Source of the DNA: Sodaliphilus sp050873765 | Lineage (GTDB): Bacteria; Bacteroidota; Bacteroidia; Bacteroidales; Muribaculaceae | Assembly: GCA_050873765.1 (NCBI GenBank) | Contig: JBNMJK010000013.1 | Location: 1 to 44,405, forward strand | DNA: 44,405 nucleotides | Reading direction: 5' to 3' | In this document: piece after piece, positions 1-8,353 of the stretch | Position numbering within the stretch: position 1 is the stretch's first letter | Layout: each line of letters starts with the position of its first letter | Notes under the pieces: model-generated | Databases searched by the model: none | Seen by the model: the letters and a program-made list of their open reading frames with translations, nothing else | Told to the model about the DNA's origin: nothing | Translations under genes and position numbers: made by a program

Positions 1-789
1 GCCTCGGAATATGATATGCTCCGTGCCAACGTGGCTGTCACCAACCTTGAGCCATCAATCATCGACGCCGACAACTCAATCAATAAACTCAAACTTCAGC
101 TCAAACTTCTCATGGCCATGGACGCCAACGTGGACTTTGAGGCATCGGAGACACTCGACTCCTTCAAGACCGGCATGTATGGCCGTGCAATGGCGCGTGA
201 CACCTCACTGGTGAACAACACCAGTGTGAAGCAACTCGACTTGCAGACCGACTTGCTCCGCCAGACACTTGACGTGCAAAAAGCGTCGTGGCTGCCAACA
301 GTGTCGGCCAACGCCAATTTGGGCTACACCTCAATGAGCAACGGCAACCCGCTCGCCAACTTTCAGTGGAGCGGTTCATCATCGGTGGGACTCTCCATTT
401 CGCTTCCACTTTATCAAGGCGGACGCCGCTACTACAAGCAGAAGCAGGCCGAGATAGCCGTGAGAGAAATGAAGTGGCAACGCGAAAACCTTACCCGCTC
501 GCTCAATATTCAAGTGCAGAACGAAATCGACAACATCAACAAGAGCTTGAAGCAGGTGGATGCCAACACCAAAGGCGTGCAGCAGGCCGAAAAGGCTCAC
601 GACATTATGCAGGAGTCATTTAAGGTGGGTTCAGGCACATTCATTCAGCTCCGCGACACAGAAGACGCACTGATGTCGGCGCGTTTGAGCTACTATCAGT
701 CTATTTACAATTATTTGGTGGCAGAAAGCGATCTTGAGCTTGTGCTCGGCAATGCACCAATCTATAAATACACAACAAGTACAAAATAA
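1..789 (+). CDS. TolC-family outer-membrane efflux channel, 3' part
   Basis: This is the C-terminal part of an outer-membrane factor. The frame is open from base 1, so the true start lies left of the window and an ATG at 16 is internal. About 262 codons remain of a family usually 430-490 residues long. What is seen: long alanine-, glutamine- and leucine-rich helices broken by short beta stretches (for example SVGLSISLPLYQGGRRYYK near residues 130-148), typical of the TolC coiled-coil barrel with its beta segment. The adaptor starts 18 bases downstream and the RND pump follows, so this should be the exit duct of the same pump. It would form a trimeric channel through the outer membrane and periplasm. 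The family call is firm and the substrate is unknown. Confidence 0.9.
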   Translation, partial: ASEYDMLRANVAVTNLEPSIIDADNSINKLKLQLKLLMAMDANVDFEASETLDSFKTGMYGRAMARDTSLVNNTSVKQLDLQTDLLRQTLDVQKASWLPTVSANANLGYTSMSNGNPLANFQWSGSSSVGLSISLPLYQGGRRYYKQKQAEIAVREMKWQRENLTRSLNIQVQNEIDNINKSLKQVDANTKGVQQAEKAHDIMQESFKVGSGTFIQLRDTEDALMSARLSYYQSIYNYLVAESDLELVLGNAPIYKYTTSTK

Positions 790-807
790 AAAAAACAGAT
801 ACAACTT

Positions 808-1878
808 ATGAAAAAGTCATTCAATTATTTGATGGTGTTTGCCACTATTGCTTCCATGCTTGCATCTTGCTCGAAGAAAGACAGCAGCGAGGATTCATCA
901 CAAGCCGACAAGGAAGATTTGCCATTGGTGGAAGTGGAAACTGCCAATCCAGAGACTGTGGACCAAATCAGTGAATACACTGCCACTGTAGAGGCCTACA
1001 AGACCAACGAGATTATGTCGAACTCCGGTGCCCGCATCAAGCGACTGCTTGTGGACGTGGGCAGCCACGTATCGGCAGGACAGCGACTGGTGATTCTCGA
1101 CGACGTGAACGTGGCCACACAGAGCGCCGCCATCGACCAGGAGCGTATTCAGCTTGCCAATGCAAAGCGCGACCTTGACCGTGCAAAGCAGCTTGTGAAG
1201 ATTGGCGGCGGCACACAGCAGAGTGTGGATCAGCTTCAAGCTGCCTACGACTCACAGGTGCGCGCCATTCAAAGCAGCCGTCGCTCTTTGAGCACCATGA
1301 GCGAGAACACCGTGCTCACCAGCCCTATCAGCGGCGTGGTGACCGTTCGTAACTATCAAACTGGCGACCTTCCTTCAGGCCAGCCAATTCTGGTGATTGA
1401 GCAGCAGAACCCACTGAAAGTGGTGGTGGCCGTGAACGAGACAGAAATGTCGCTCGTGAAGAACGGTATGCCTGTGACGGTGACCTTCGACACTTATCCC
1501 GATGAAACTTTCAGCGGCCACGTGAGCCTCATTCACCCCAGCGTGGATGTGAATACCCGCACATTCCAAGTGGAAGTGACCATCGACAACCGTGGCAATA
1601 AAGTGCACAGCGGTATGTTTGCCCGTGTGAAATTCAACTTTGGCCGCAGCACAAGCATCGTGGTGAGCGACCTGGCAGTGCAGAAGCAGATTGGCTCAGG
1701 CGTGCGCTATGTCTATACCCTCGAAGGCAACGGCACAGTGAAATACCGCGAAGTGGAAGTGGGCACCCGTATCGGCAACCGCTACGAAATCAAGTCGGGT
1801 CTGTCATCTGGTATGCGCGTGGTCACCAAGGGTATCACTCGCCTCACCAATGGCGCCAAGGTTCAGCTTGCCAAGTGA
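808..1878 (+). CDS. RND efflux periplasmic adaptor (membrane fusion lipoprotein)
   Basis: This 356-residue protein joins the inner-membrane pump to the outer-membrane channel. It opens with a lipoprotein signal peptide whose lipobox LASC places the acylated cysteine at residue 21. An acidic, serine-rich linker follows. The rest has adaptor order: a beta-barrel strand set, the first half of the lipoyl domain (VDVGSHVSAGQRLVILDD, near 86-103), an alpha-helical hairpin (about 104-165), the second lipoyl half (LTSPISGVVTVRNYQTGD, near 170-187), a beta-barrel domain, and a membrane-proximal domain ending at KVQLAK. It sits 18 bases after the channel gene and 49 bases before the pump gene, consistent with one transcript. 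It matches the AcrA/MexA/HlyD_D23 type, and the exported compounds cannot be read from sequence. Confidence 0.93.
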   Translation: MKKSFNYLMVFATIASMLASCSKKDSSEDSSQADKEDLPLVEVETANPETVDQISEYTATVEAYKTNEIMSNSGARIKRLLVDVGSHVSAGQRLVILDDVNVATQSAAIDQERIQLANAKRDLDRAKQLVKIGGGTQQSVDQLQAAYDSQVRAIQSSRRSLSTMSENTVLTSPISGVVTVRNYQTGDLPSGQPILVIEQQNPLKVVVAVNETEMSLVKNGMPVTVTFDTYPDETFSGHVSLIHPSVDVNTRTFQVEVTIDNRGNKVHSGMFARVKFNFGRSTSIVVSDLAVQKQIGSGVRYVYTLEGNGTVKYREVEVGTRIGNRYEIKSGLSSGMRVVTKGITRLTNGAKVQLAK

Positions 1879-1927
1879 TAAGAGAAATTCCTCAATAACC
1901 AAAGAATTTTTTTAACATCAAATATTT

Positions 1928-4900
1928 ATGAGTTTATATTCAAGTGCAGTAAAGAGGCCTGTTACCACTATCCTCGTGTTTGTGGCAGTGGTTATTATCG
2001 GTCTGTTCTCACTGCTCCAACTTCCTATCGACCTTTATCCTGACATCGATACGAACACCATCATGGTGATGACTACGTATCAAGGCGCCAGCTCGCAGGA
2101 TATTGAGCAAAACGTGACCCGCCCCCTTGAAAACACCCTCAACTCGGTGGAACACTTGAAGCACATCACCAGTAACTCAAAGGAGAATATCTCTATTATC
2201 ACTCTTGAGTTTGAGTATGGCTACGATATCGACGTGCTGACAAACAACGTGCGTGACAAACTCGACATGGTGTCGAGCCAGCTTCCTGATGAGGCCGAAA
2301 CGCCTATCATCTTCAAGTTCAGCACCGATATGATTCCTATCGTGCTTCTTTCTGCACAGGCCAATGAAAGTTTGCCTGGACTATATAAGATTCTTGACGA
2401 AGATGTGGCCAACACCCTTGCGCGTGTAGATGGTGTGGGTACGGTGTCGATTTCCGGTGCTCCAAAGCGCGAAATCCACATCTATCTCGATCCTGCCCGC
2501 CTGGAGGCCTATAATCTTACAGCAGAATCAGTGATTCAATTAGTGGCAGCCGAAAACAAGAACATACCTGGCGGTACGTTTGATATTGGCTCCGACACCT
2601 ACTCACTTCGTGTGCAGGGCGAATTTAAGGATCCTAACGAAATGCGCGACCTTGTGGTAGGCTCGAAGGACGGTGCTGTGGTGCGCCTGAGCGATGTGGC
2701 ACGTATCGACGACTCTGTGGAGGAACGCGCCCAGGAAACCTACAACAATGGTCAGAAGGGTGCCATGATTATCGTGCAGAAGCAAAGTGGTGCCAACTCA
2801 GTGGAAATCTCCAACAAGATCCATAAGATTCTGCCCGATATCCAGAAGAAACTTCCTTCCGACGTGAAGCTCGACTACATTGTGGATACCAGCGACAATA
2901 TCCGTAACACCATTGCCTCACTGGTTGAAACTGTGGAATACGCATTGCTCTTCGTGGTGATTGTGGTGTTCCTGTTCCTCGGACGCTGGCGTGCCACCAT
3001 TATCATTGCACTCACCATTCCTATTTCACTGATTGCCTCGTTCATCTACTTGCTTGCCACAGGCAACACGCTCAATATTGTGTCGCTCTCCGCATTGTCA
3101 ATCTCAATCGGTATGGTGGTGGATGATGCCATTGTGGTGCTTGAAAACGTCACCACCCACATTGAGCGTGGTGCGGATCCTAAGCAGGCCGCAGTGCATG
3201 GCACCAATGAGGTGGCTATCTCCGTGATTGCTTCCACACTCACCCTGATTGCCGTGTTCTTCCCACTGACACTCGTCACTGGTATGACCGGTGTACTCTT
3301 CCGTCAGTTGGGCTGGATGGTGACCATCATGATGATCATCTCCACTGCAGCAGCACTTTCGCTTACCCCAATGCTCTGTAGCCAGCTCCTGCGCTTGAAT
3401 CCGAAGAAGAGCAAAATGTTCACCACCCTCTATGGTCCAATCGAAAAAGCGCTCGACAAACTCGACGACGGCTTCCATTGGTTGCTCAGCCTGGTGGTGA
3501 AGCACCGCTGGATCACCACAGCAGTGGCTCTTTTGGTGTTCCTCTCGTCAATGCAGCTGATGAAATACATTGGTTCAGAGTTCTTCCCAACCAGCGATAA
3601 CGGCCGACTTGGTATCACCCTTGAATTGCCAATAGGCACGCGCGTGGATATGGCTAAAGACGTGTCGCAGCGCCTGTATAAGGAATGGACCAAGAAGTAT
3701 CCAGAAATTAGCAAGTTCAACTACACAGTGGGTCAGGCCAGCACCGACAACACCTATGCGTCGATGCAGAGCAATGGTTCGCACATCATCTCCATGAACA
3801 TTACGCTCAAGCCACTCAAGGAGCGCAAGAGAAGTCTTGTGGAAATTGCCGGCTTGATGCGTGAAGACCTGAAGAAGTATCCCGAACTTGACAAATATCA
3901 GGTGAACGTGGGTGGTAGCCGTGGTAGCAGTATGAGTGGCCAGTCCACTATCGACTATGAAATCTATGGCTACGACTTTGAAAAGACTGATAGCGTGGCT
4001 CAGCGATTGAAGCGTATCCTTTCAAGCGTGAAAGGTACTGCCGATATTCGAATCAGCCGTGACAACTATCAGCCAGAATATCAAGTGGATTTCGACCGCG
4101 ACAAACTGGCAATCTATGGCTTGAACCTCAGCAGCGCAGCCACAGCTTTGCGTAACCGCATCAATGGTTCCACTGCCTCATACTTCCGTGAAGACGGTGA
4201 TGAATACGACATCAAGGTGATGTATGACCCCGAACACCGCCAGTCGATTGAAGACATTGAGAACATTCTCCTCTTCAATGCACAAGGCAAAGGCGTGCGC
4301 CTGAAAGAAGTGGGCACCGTGGTGGAGCGCTTCAACCCACCAACCATTGAGCGTAAGGACCGTGAGCGTATTATCACAGTATCTACTGTGGTGCAAGACC
4401 GCCCAATGAGCGACATTATTGCCGACGCTCAGCCTATGATCGACAAGATGGAAGTGCCAGCCGGTGTGACCATCAACTTGAGTGGTTCGTATGAAGACCA
4501 GCAGGATTCGTTCCACGACCTGGCTATGCTTGCCGTGCTGATCATTATCCTGGTGTACATTGTGATGGCTTCCCAGTTTGAGTCGTTCACTTACCCGGCT
4601 ATCATCATGACCTCTATCATGTTTGCATTCTCAGGTGTGGTGCTGATCCTTTGTCTGACAGGCACCAACCTCAATGTGATGTCGATGATTGGTGGTATCA
4701 TGCTGATTGGTATTGTGGTGAAGAACGGTATTGTGCTGATCGACTACATTACACTTAACCGTGAGCGTGGCTTGAGCATCACCAAATCTGTGCTGAATGC
4801 CGGACGAAGCCGTATGCGCCCAGTGCTCATGACTTCACTCACCACCATTCTCGGTATGGTGCCAATGGCAGTGGGTACGGGTGAAGGTGCTGAAATGTGG

Positions 4901-5071
4901 CGCCCAATGGGTACGGCAGTGATTGGTGGTCTGACGTTCTCAACCATCCTTACACTTCTCTTCGTGCCAACCCTCTACACAATCTTTGCCTTCAATGGTG
5001 TGCGCCGTCAGCGTCGCAAACTCCACAAGGCTTTGGAATTGAAGAACTCTACTAATAATCAAGAAAAGTAA
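1928..5071 (+). CDS. RND-family efflux pump, inner-membrane transporter (AcrB/HAE1-like)
   Basis: This 1047-residue proton-driven transporter has full family length. An N-terminal transmembrane helix (residues 14-32) is followed by a large periplasmic loop, a block of membrane helices (about 335-535), a second periplasmic loop and the last helices (about 860-1025). The paired aspartates of the proton relay are visible in IGMVVDDAIVVLENV (near 396-410). A second-half counterpart reads GIVVKNGIVLIDY. The sequence looks like a hydrophobe/amphiphile pump (HAE-1) rather than a CusA metal pump, because no methionine-rich relay is evident. The last base of the stop codon is the first base of the next start codon, so the PII-like gene is probably translationally coupled. 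Confidence 0.95.
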   Translation: MSLYSSAVKRPVTTILVFVAVVIIGLFSLLQLPIDLYPDIDTNTIMVMTTYQGASSQDIEQNVTRPLENTLNSVEHLKHITSNSKENISIITLEFEYGYDIDVLTNNVRDKLDMVSSQLPDEAETPIIFKFSTDMIPIVLLSAQANESLPGLYKILDEDVANTLARVDGVGTVSISGAPKREIHIYLDPARLEAYNLTAESVIQLVAAENKNIPGGTFDIGSDTYSLRVQGEFKDPNEMRDLVVGSKDGAVVRLSDVARIDDSVEERAQETYNNGQKGAMIIVQKQSGANSVEISNKIHKILPDIQKKLPSDVKLDYIVDTSDNIRNTIASLVETVEYALLFVVIVVFLFLGRWRATIIIALTIPISLIASFIYLLATGNTLNIVSLSALSISIGMVVDDAIVVLENVTTHIERGADPKQAAVHGTNEVAISVIASTLTLIAVFFPLTLVTGMTGVLFRQLGWMVTIMMIISTAAALSLTPMLCSQLLRLNPKKSKMFTTLYGPIEKALDKLDDGFHWLLSLVVKHRWITTAVALLVFLSSMQLMKYIGSEFFPTSDNGRLGITLELPIGTRVDMAKDVSQRLYKEWTKKYPEISKFNYTVGQASTDNTYASMQSNGSHIISMNITLKPLKERKRSLVEIAGLMREDLKKYPELDKYQVNVGGSRGSSMSGQSTIDYEIYGYDFEKTDSVAQRLKRILSSVKGTADIRISRDNYQPEYQVDFDRDKLAIYGLNLSSAATALRNRINGSTASYFREDGDEYDIKVMYDPEHRQSIEDIENILLFNAQGKGVRLKEVGTVVERFNPPTIERKDRERIITVSTVVQDRPMSDIIADAQPMIDKMEVPAGVTINLSGSYEDQQDSFHDLAMLAVLIIILVYIVMASQFESFTYPAIIMTSIMFAFSGVVLILCLTGTNLNVMSMIGGIMLIGIVVKNGIVLIDYITLNRERGLSITKSVLNAGRSRMRPVLMTSLTTILGMVPMAVGTGEGAEMWRPMGTAVIGGLTFSTILTLLFVPTLYTIFAFNGVRRQRRKLHKALELKNSTNNQEK

Positions 5072-5364
5072 TGAAAGCAATATTTATAGCATTCGACCAA
5101 GCCTATTACGACCGCATTGTTGAAAACCTCAATAAAATGGGCTGCCGTGGCTTCACCGCCTGGGAGCAGGTGCTCGGACGAGGCACAAAAACCGGTGAGC
5201 CTCACTATGGTTCACACGCATGGCCTTCAATGTGCTCGGCTATGCTGGTGATGGCGCCTGCCGACCGTGTGCAGCGTGTGCTCGACTATCTGCATGAGCA
5301 AGATGCACTCACACCCAAGCTCGGCCTCCGTGCCTTTGTGTGGGACATCACCCAGGCCATCTAA
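5071..5364 (+). CDS. Small PII-like (ferredoxin-fold) protein coupled to the RND pump
   Basis: This 97-residue protein starts inside the stop codon of the pump gene (TAATG). Its alternating pattern, an N-terminal strand MKAIFIAF, a helix over DQAYYDRIVENLNKMG, a strand, a loop with WEQVLGRGTKTGEPHYG, a strand SAMLVMAP and a helix PADRVQRVLDYLHEQ, fits the PII/CutA ferredoxin-like fold. The histidine- and glycine-rich loop with HAWPSMCSAM sits where PII proteins carry the T-loop. PII-like proteins are known beside bacterial transporters, where they can sense small molecules or metals. A role as ligand-sensing regulator of this pump is inference from fold pattern and coupling. The exact family is not recognised with certainty. 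Confidence 0.6.
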   Translation: MKAIFIAFDQAYYDRIVENLNKMGCRGFTAWEQVLGRGTKTGEPHYGSHAWPSMCSAMLVMAPADRVQRVLDYLHEQDALTPKLGLRAFVWDITQAI

Positions 5365-5399
5365 AATATGTGACTTACACTCATAATGCTCTATAGTGT

Positions 5400-5440
5400 G
5401 TGAGGGGAATGTGGATAACTACATTCCCCTCACTTTTTTT
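5400..5440 (+). terminator. Rho-independent terminator of the efflux operon
   Basis: A perfect 12-bp stem (5400-5411 with 5422-5433) encloses a 10-base loop and is followed by seven T residues (5434-5440). It lies 36 bases after the PII-like gene and ends the efflux operon. Confidence 0.9.
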
Positions 5441-5460
5441 ATGAAAAATGTATGCTGGAA

Positions 5461-5492
5461 TTTGGTGTAGTGCAGTTTTGTGTTTACTTTTG
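5461..5492 (+). promoter_or_regulatory. Bacteroidota-type promoter for the TPR-like gene
   Basis: TTTG at 5461-5464 (-33 element) and TACTTTTG at 5485-5492 (-7 element TAnnTTTG) are 20 bases apart. A GTG at 5480 that could extend the following gene lies between these elements, upstream of the expected transcription start, so it cannot be the real start. Confidence 0.75.
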
Positions 5493-5539
5493 TGGGATTA
5501 CTAACCGAAAAACATCAATCACTAATTTTTCAATTTAAT

Positions 5540-7297
5540 ATGGGTTTTAATTGGCTATTCAAGAAGGTTCGCAAAAGAATGAAGACACACAATTCTAAAT
5601 CTGCTACTCAGAGTAAAGAAACTCCCGCTTACGACAGTGCTAAGGTGATGCTAAAGCGCTTTTTTAAGAATTACGATATCAAATATCATTTTGAGGCCGA
5701 TATTGAGAAGCACTCAAAAGGATACGACCGCTACTGGTTCGATTATCAAGGAGGCCATTTTGTGGCTTTCGCTTATAAGACTTCTGACGTTGATTTCATT
5801 TATCCTGGAGTGGTAGAGGTGCCAGTTGCCGACTTGGAGATAGTGAGGAGCGTTTGTAATATGCGCAATGTACAAACAGATTTTAAGCATGCGTATGAAA
5901 TTAATAAGGAGACTGGAATGGTGGCAGTGCACCTTGTTTTCTATGCAGAAGCCATGGCGGAAAAGTCGGTGCCAGATTTATTGTCGGCATTCTTCGACTT
6001 CTCGCGCCGGTGTCGTGACCAATTGATGGATGCTGTCAAGCATGCTGAGTCAACAGGAACGCAAGATGTGGAGCGTGTACATGCCGACAGCGAACGTGAA
6101 CTTTTTCTGGTTCGCAACCAGGAAATGGCTCATGGCCAATGCTCAACAGCAGATACTACGCTGTCACCCGACCGACTGTTCACGTTGGGTCACCTTCTGC
6201 GCGACCTGCTTGACAGGAAGGATATGATAATAACACGCCTGCAAGTGGTGAATGATGAGGGCATGACCATAAAAGAGACCGGCGACAACGGATTTGATGA
6301 CCTTAACCTTGCCTCGCTCATTATCGACGAAAAGAGCAAGAGTCCAGCGTTTCGCTCATCGGTGGTGACTGTGATTGGAACATATCACTCTCCTTTGAGT
6401 GAACAAGCCAATGCCACTCAAGTGTTTACCATCACATTACGAGAAGCTGGAGCCACCGGACGCACTGCATTCTTCCGCTTGATGCTCACTCTCGATCCAG
6501 GCGATGCAAGTGAGCGGCAGACCATCAATGGCTCGAAAGCTGATAAGACACCAACCACGATGTCGCTTTTATTGGCCTACGACTTCGCCTCGGCAGATCA
6601 GCTTCGCTCGGAGGCCGACTATATGTGGAAGGATGCCCAAATCAAGCAAGGTGAGGGAAACACGAAGGATTTGACCGATGAGCAGCAATTGCTCCTCGAT
6701 GTGACCGACGCCAATGTGGTTTATCATATCTACTGGGGGCGTAAGTATATGCTGAGTAACCGTTATTATGATGCAATTGCATATCTTGAGAATGCCTATC
6801 TCACCTATCGCCAACAGTTTTTCACGCTATCCGATGCCGAGAAAAACCAGTTTTACTATATGGCGTATTGCCTTGGCTTTTGCTATTGCGAGTTGGGCTT
6901 GTACGAGAAAGCGTATTACTACCTCAGTTTGATGAGCAAAAGTGGTAATATGGAGAGCATTGCAGAATATGTGAATGTGCTGGCAAATTCGGGCGACATT
7001 CGTGTGTTCTATGAAATAAATGGAATCCTTAAGGATTTGGACCAGCGATATGACACTTCAGAGGAAATGCCTGAGAATGTGAGCTTGTTTCGGTCGTTTC
7101 TTGGCCGGCGTCATGCCTTTTCCTTGATAGAGTTTGGCATGCTCGATGAAGCAGAGAAAGAGTTCAAAAAATTGCTCAACGACCCCTCCAGCCTGGATTA
7201 TGCCGTGAATGAACTTGCCTATATCAAAAAGCTGCGTCAGTTGCAAGGCGGGCAAAAAGAAGGCAAAGGCGGCTCTCCGACGGAGCGAGGTGAATAG
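5540..7297 (+). CDS. Unrecognised cytosolic protein with C-terminal TPR-like helices
   Basis: I do not recognise this 585-residue protein. The start is set at ATG 5540 because a longer frame would begin inside the promoter. There is no signal peptide. Residues 35-180 mix beta strands and helices (YWFDYQGGHFVAFAYK, then FDFSRRCRDQLMDA), reminiscent of YbjN-like or type III chaperone-like domains, but this is only a resemblance. The middle (about 200-370) is a second mixed domain. The region from about 405 to 570 is rich in aromatic helix pairs such as YHIYWGRKYMLSNRYYDAIAYLENAYLTYR and YCELGLYEKAYYYLSLM, typical of tetratricopeptide repeats for protein binding. The last 15 residues are polar and glycine-rich. 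It stands alone with its own promoter and converges on the next gene. Confidence 0.75.
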   Translation: MGFNWLFKKVRKRMKTHNSKSATQSKETPAYDSAKVMLKRFFKNYDIKYHFEADIEKHSKGYDRYWFDYQGGHFVAFAYKTSDVDFIYPGVVEVPVADLEIVRSVCNMRNVQTDFKHAYEINKETGMVAVHLVFYAEAMAEKSVPDLLSAFFDFSRRCRDQLMDAVKHAESTGTQDVERVHADSERELFLVRNQEMAHGQCSTADTTLSPDRLFTLGHLLRDLLDRKDMIITRLQVVNDEGMTIKETGDNGFDDLNLASLIIDEKSKSPAFRSSVVTVIGTYHSPLSEQANATQVFTITLREAGATGRTAFFRLMLTLDPGDASERQTINGSKADKTPTTMSLLLAYDFASADQLRSEADYMWKDAQIKQGEGNTKDLTDEQQLLLDVTDANVVYHIYWGRKYMLSNRYYDAIAYLENAYLTYRQQFFTLSDAEKNQFYYMAYCLGFCYCELGLYEKAYYYLSLMSKSGNMESIAEYVNVLANSGDIRVFYEINGILKDLDQRYDTSEEMPENVSLFRSFLGRRHAFSLIEFGMLDEAEKEFKKLLNDPSSLDYAVNELAYIKKLRQLQGGQKEGKGGSPTERGE

Positions 7298-7361
7298 AAC
7301 ACAAGATAATATTTGGTGAGGTTGAGGCGACGAAAAGAGCTGTGATGGATCAGCCGCCTCA

Positions 7362-8210
7362 TCACTTCATGTATTTGCGGAGCAATGCGTGATAAGCGAG
7401 CGAATCGGCTTTGATGGCTTTGATTTGCTCGTTGATTTTTTTGCAAAGCTCTTTGTTGGATTTCTTCATTACCCACGACTGGAGTTGTGAGAAGCTGATA
7501 TCGCGGCTCACATCTACTTTAGAAGCATATTTTTTTGCGAGCTGGTGGGCAATGAGGCTGTTGATTACGGCATAGTCAATTTCATGGGTTACCACTTTAA
7601 GGAACAGTTGCTCCGGGCCGTAGGTGCTTTCTGCCTTGAAGTGTATGGTGTCGCCAATCTCTCTGCTCAGTGCCTCCACGCGCTCCTGCATGGGTGAGCC
7701 TTTCACAATCCACACCGTTTTGCCAGCGAGGTCGAGCTGCGATTTCACGCTGATGCGGCCTTTGGCGTCTTTGCGCTGCACGAGCACCTGCTTATCGAGA
7801 AACACCACGTCTGAAAACAGAAACCGCTTCTGCGTGTCAGAGGTGTTGGCAAATTCGCCGGCAAGCAAGTCGTAGGTGCCATCGTTCAGTTTCTCAAGAG
7901 CCTTGCTCAGCGTGACCACCGAGTGGAATTTCATAGGGCGGTTCATTCGTTTCGACACCAGCCGAAGCAAATCGTAGTTCAGTCCGCCGAGCGTGTCGGC
8001 ATAGGTGTAGTAGCTGATAGGGGAGTATTCTATGGCCACGTCAAGGGTGTCGCCACCGCTTTTCAACGTGTTGGCCTGCTGGGCGGGCAGAATCGGCATT
8101 TCACTCTTGCCACAGTGTTTTAGCATAGCCATCACAGCAAAAACACCGATAAGCAGTGCCACATAAAGCCATAACCGGCCAGTCTTTAGTTTCTCGTTTT
8201 GCTTCATCAT
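7362..8210 (-). CDS. Membrane-anchored extracellular solute-binding protein, family 3
   Basis: The protein has 282 residues. One transmembrane segment (LWLYVALLIGVFAVMAML, about 13-30) is followed by a periplasmic bilobed domain of the amino-acid-binding (SBP_bac_3) type. Seen: LDVAIEYSPISYYTY for the first strand, GGLNYDLLRLVSKRM for the first helix, LNDGTYDLLAGEFANT, the run FLFSDVVFLDKQVLV, and the hinge region GKTVWIVKGSPMQERVEAL. The same fold forms the N-terminal half of the lytic transglycosylase MltF, but the catalytic half is absent. No ABC permease or ATPase lies nearby, so it may sense or bind amino acids or peptidoglycan fragments rather than feed a transporter. That role is inference. 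A second ATG follows the first directly, so the start may be 8210 or 8207. Confidence 0.8.
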   Translation of the reverse strand: MMKQNEKLKTGRLWLYVALLIGVFAVMAMLKHCGKSEMPILPAQQANTLKSGGDTLDVAIEYSPISYYTYADTLGGLNYDLLRLVSKRMNRPMKFHSVVTLSKALEKLNDGTYDLLAGEFANTSDTQKRFLFSDVVFLDKQVLVQRKDAKGRISVKSQLDLAGKTVWIVKGSPMQERVEALSREIGDTIHFKAESTYGPEQLFLKVVTHEIDYAVINSLIAHQLAKKYASKVDVSRDISFSQLQSWVMKKSNKELCKKINEQIKAIKADSLAYHALLRKYMK

Positions 8211-8214
8211 ATCG

Positions 8215-8222
8215 CAAATTTA
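8215..8222 (-). promoter_or_regulatory. Candidate -7 element of the solute-binding-like gene
   Basis: The minus strand reads TAAATTTG here, a full match to TAnnTTTG, but no TTTG is seen at the -33 spacing. The element ends only 4 bases before the first ATG of the gene, which would leave almost no 5' untranslated region. Confidence 0.4.
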
Positions 8223-8256
8223 CAAATTTCCGCTCTTAGCCCGTGCTGATAACCCC

Positions 8257-8299
8257 AAAAAAATGCCGTGGCACTTCCATGATGGTGGTATGCCACGGC
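8257..8299 (-). terminator. Terminator of the alanine dehydrogenase gene
   Basis: A 9-bp stem (8265-8273 with 8291-8299) is followed on the minus strand by seven T residues (A-run at 8257-8263). It lies 54 bases past the ald stop codon. Confidence 0.8.
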
Positions 8300-8353
8300 T
8301 AAGATTTTTAGCAGTCAATCATTATTATTGACCTTGCCTGAGTGGGGAAGTGT

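Noticed and set aside
5480..5539. Upstream extension of the TPR-like gene from a GTG
   Set aside because: The GTG lies between the -33 and -7 elements of the gene's promoter, so it would not be transcribed. ATG 5540 is preferred.
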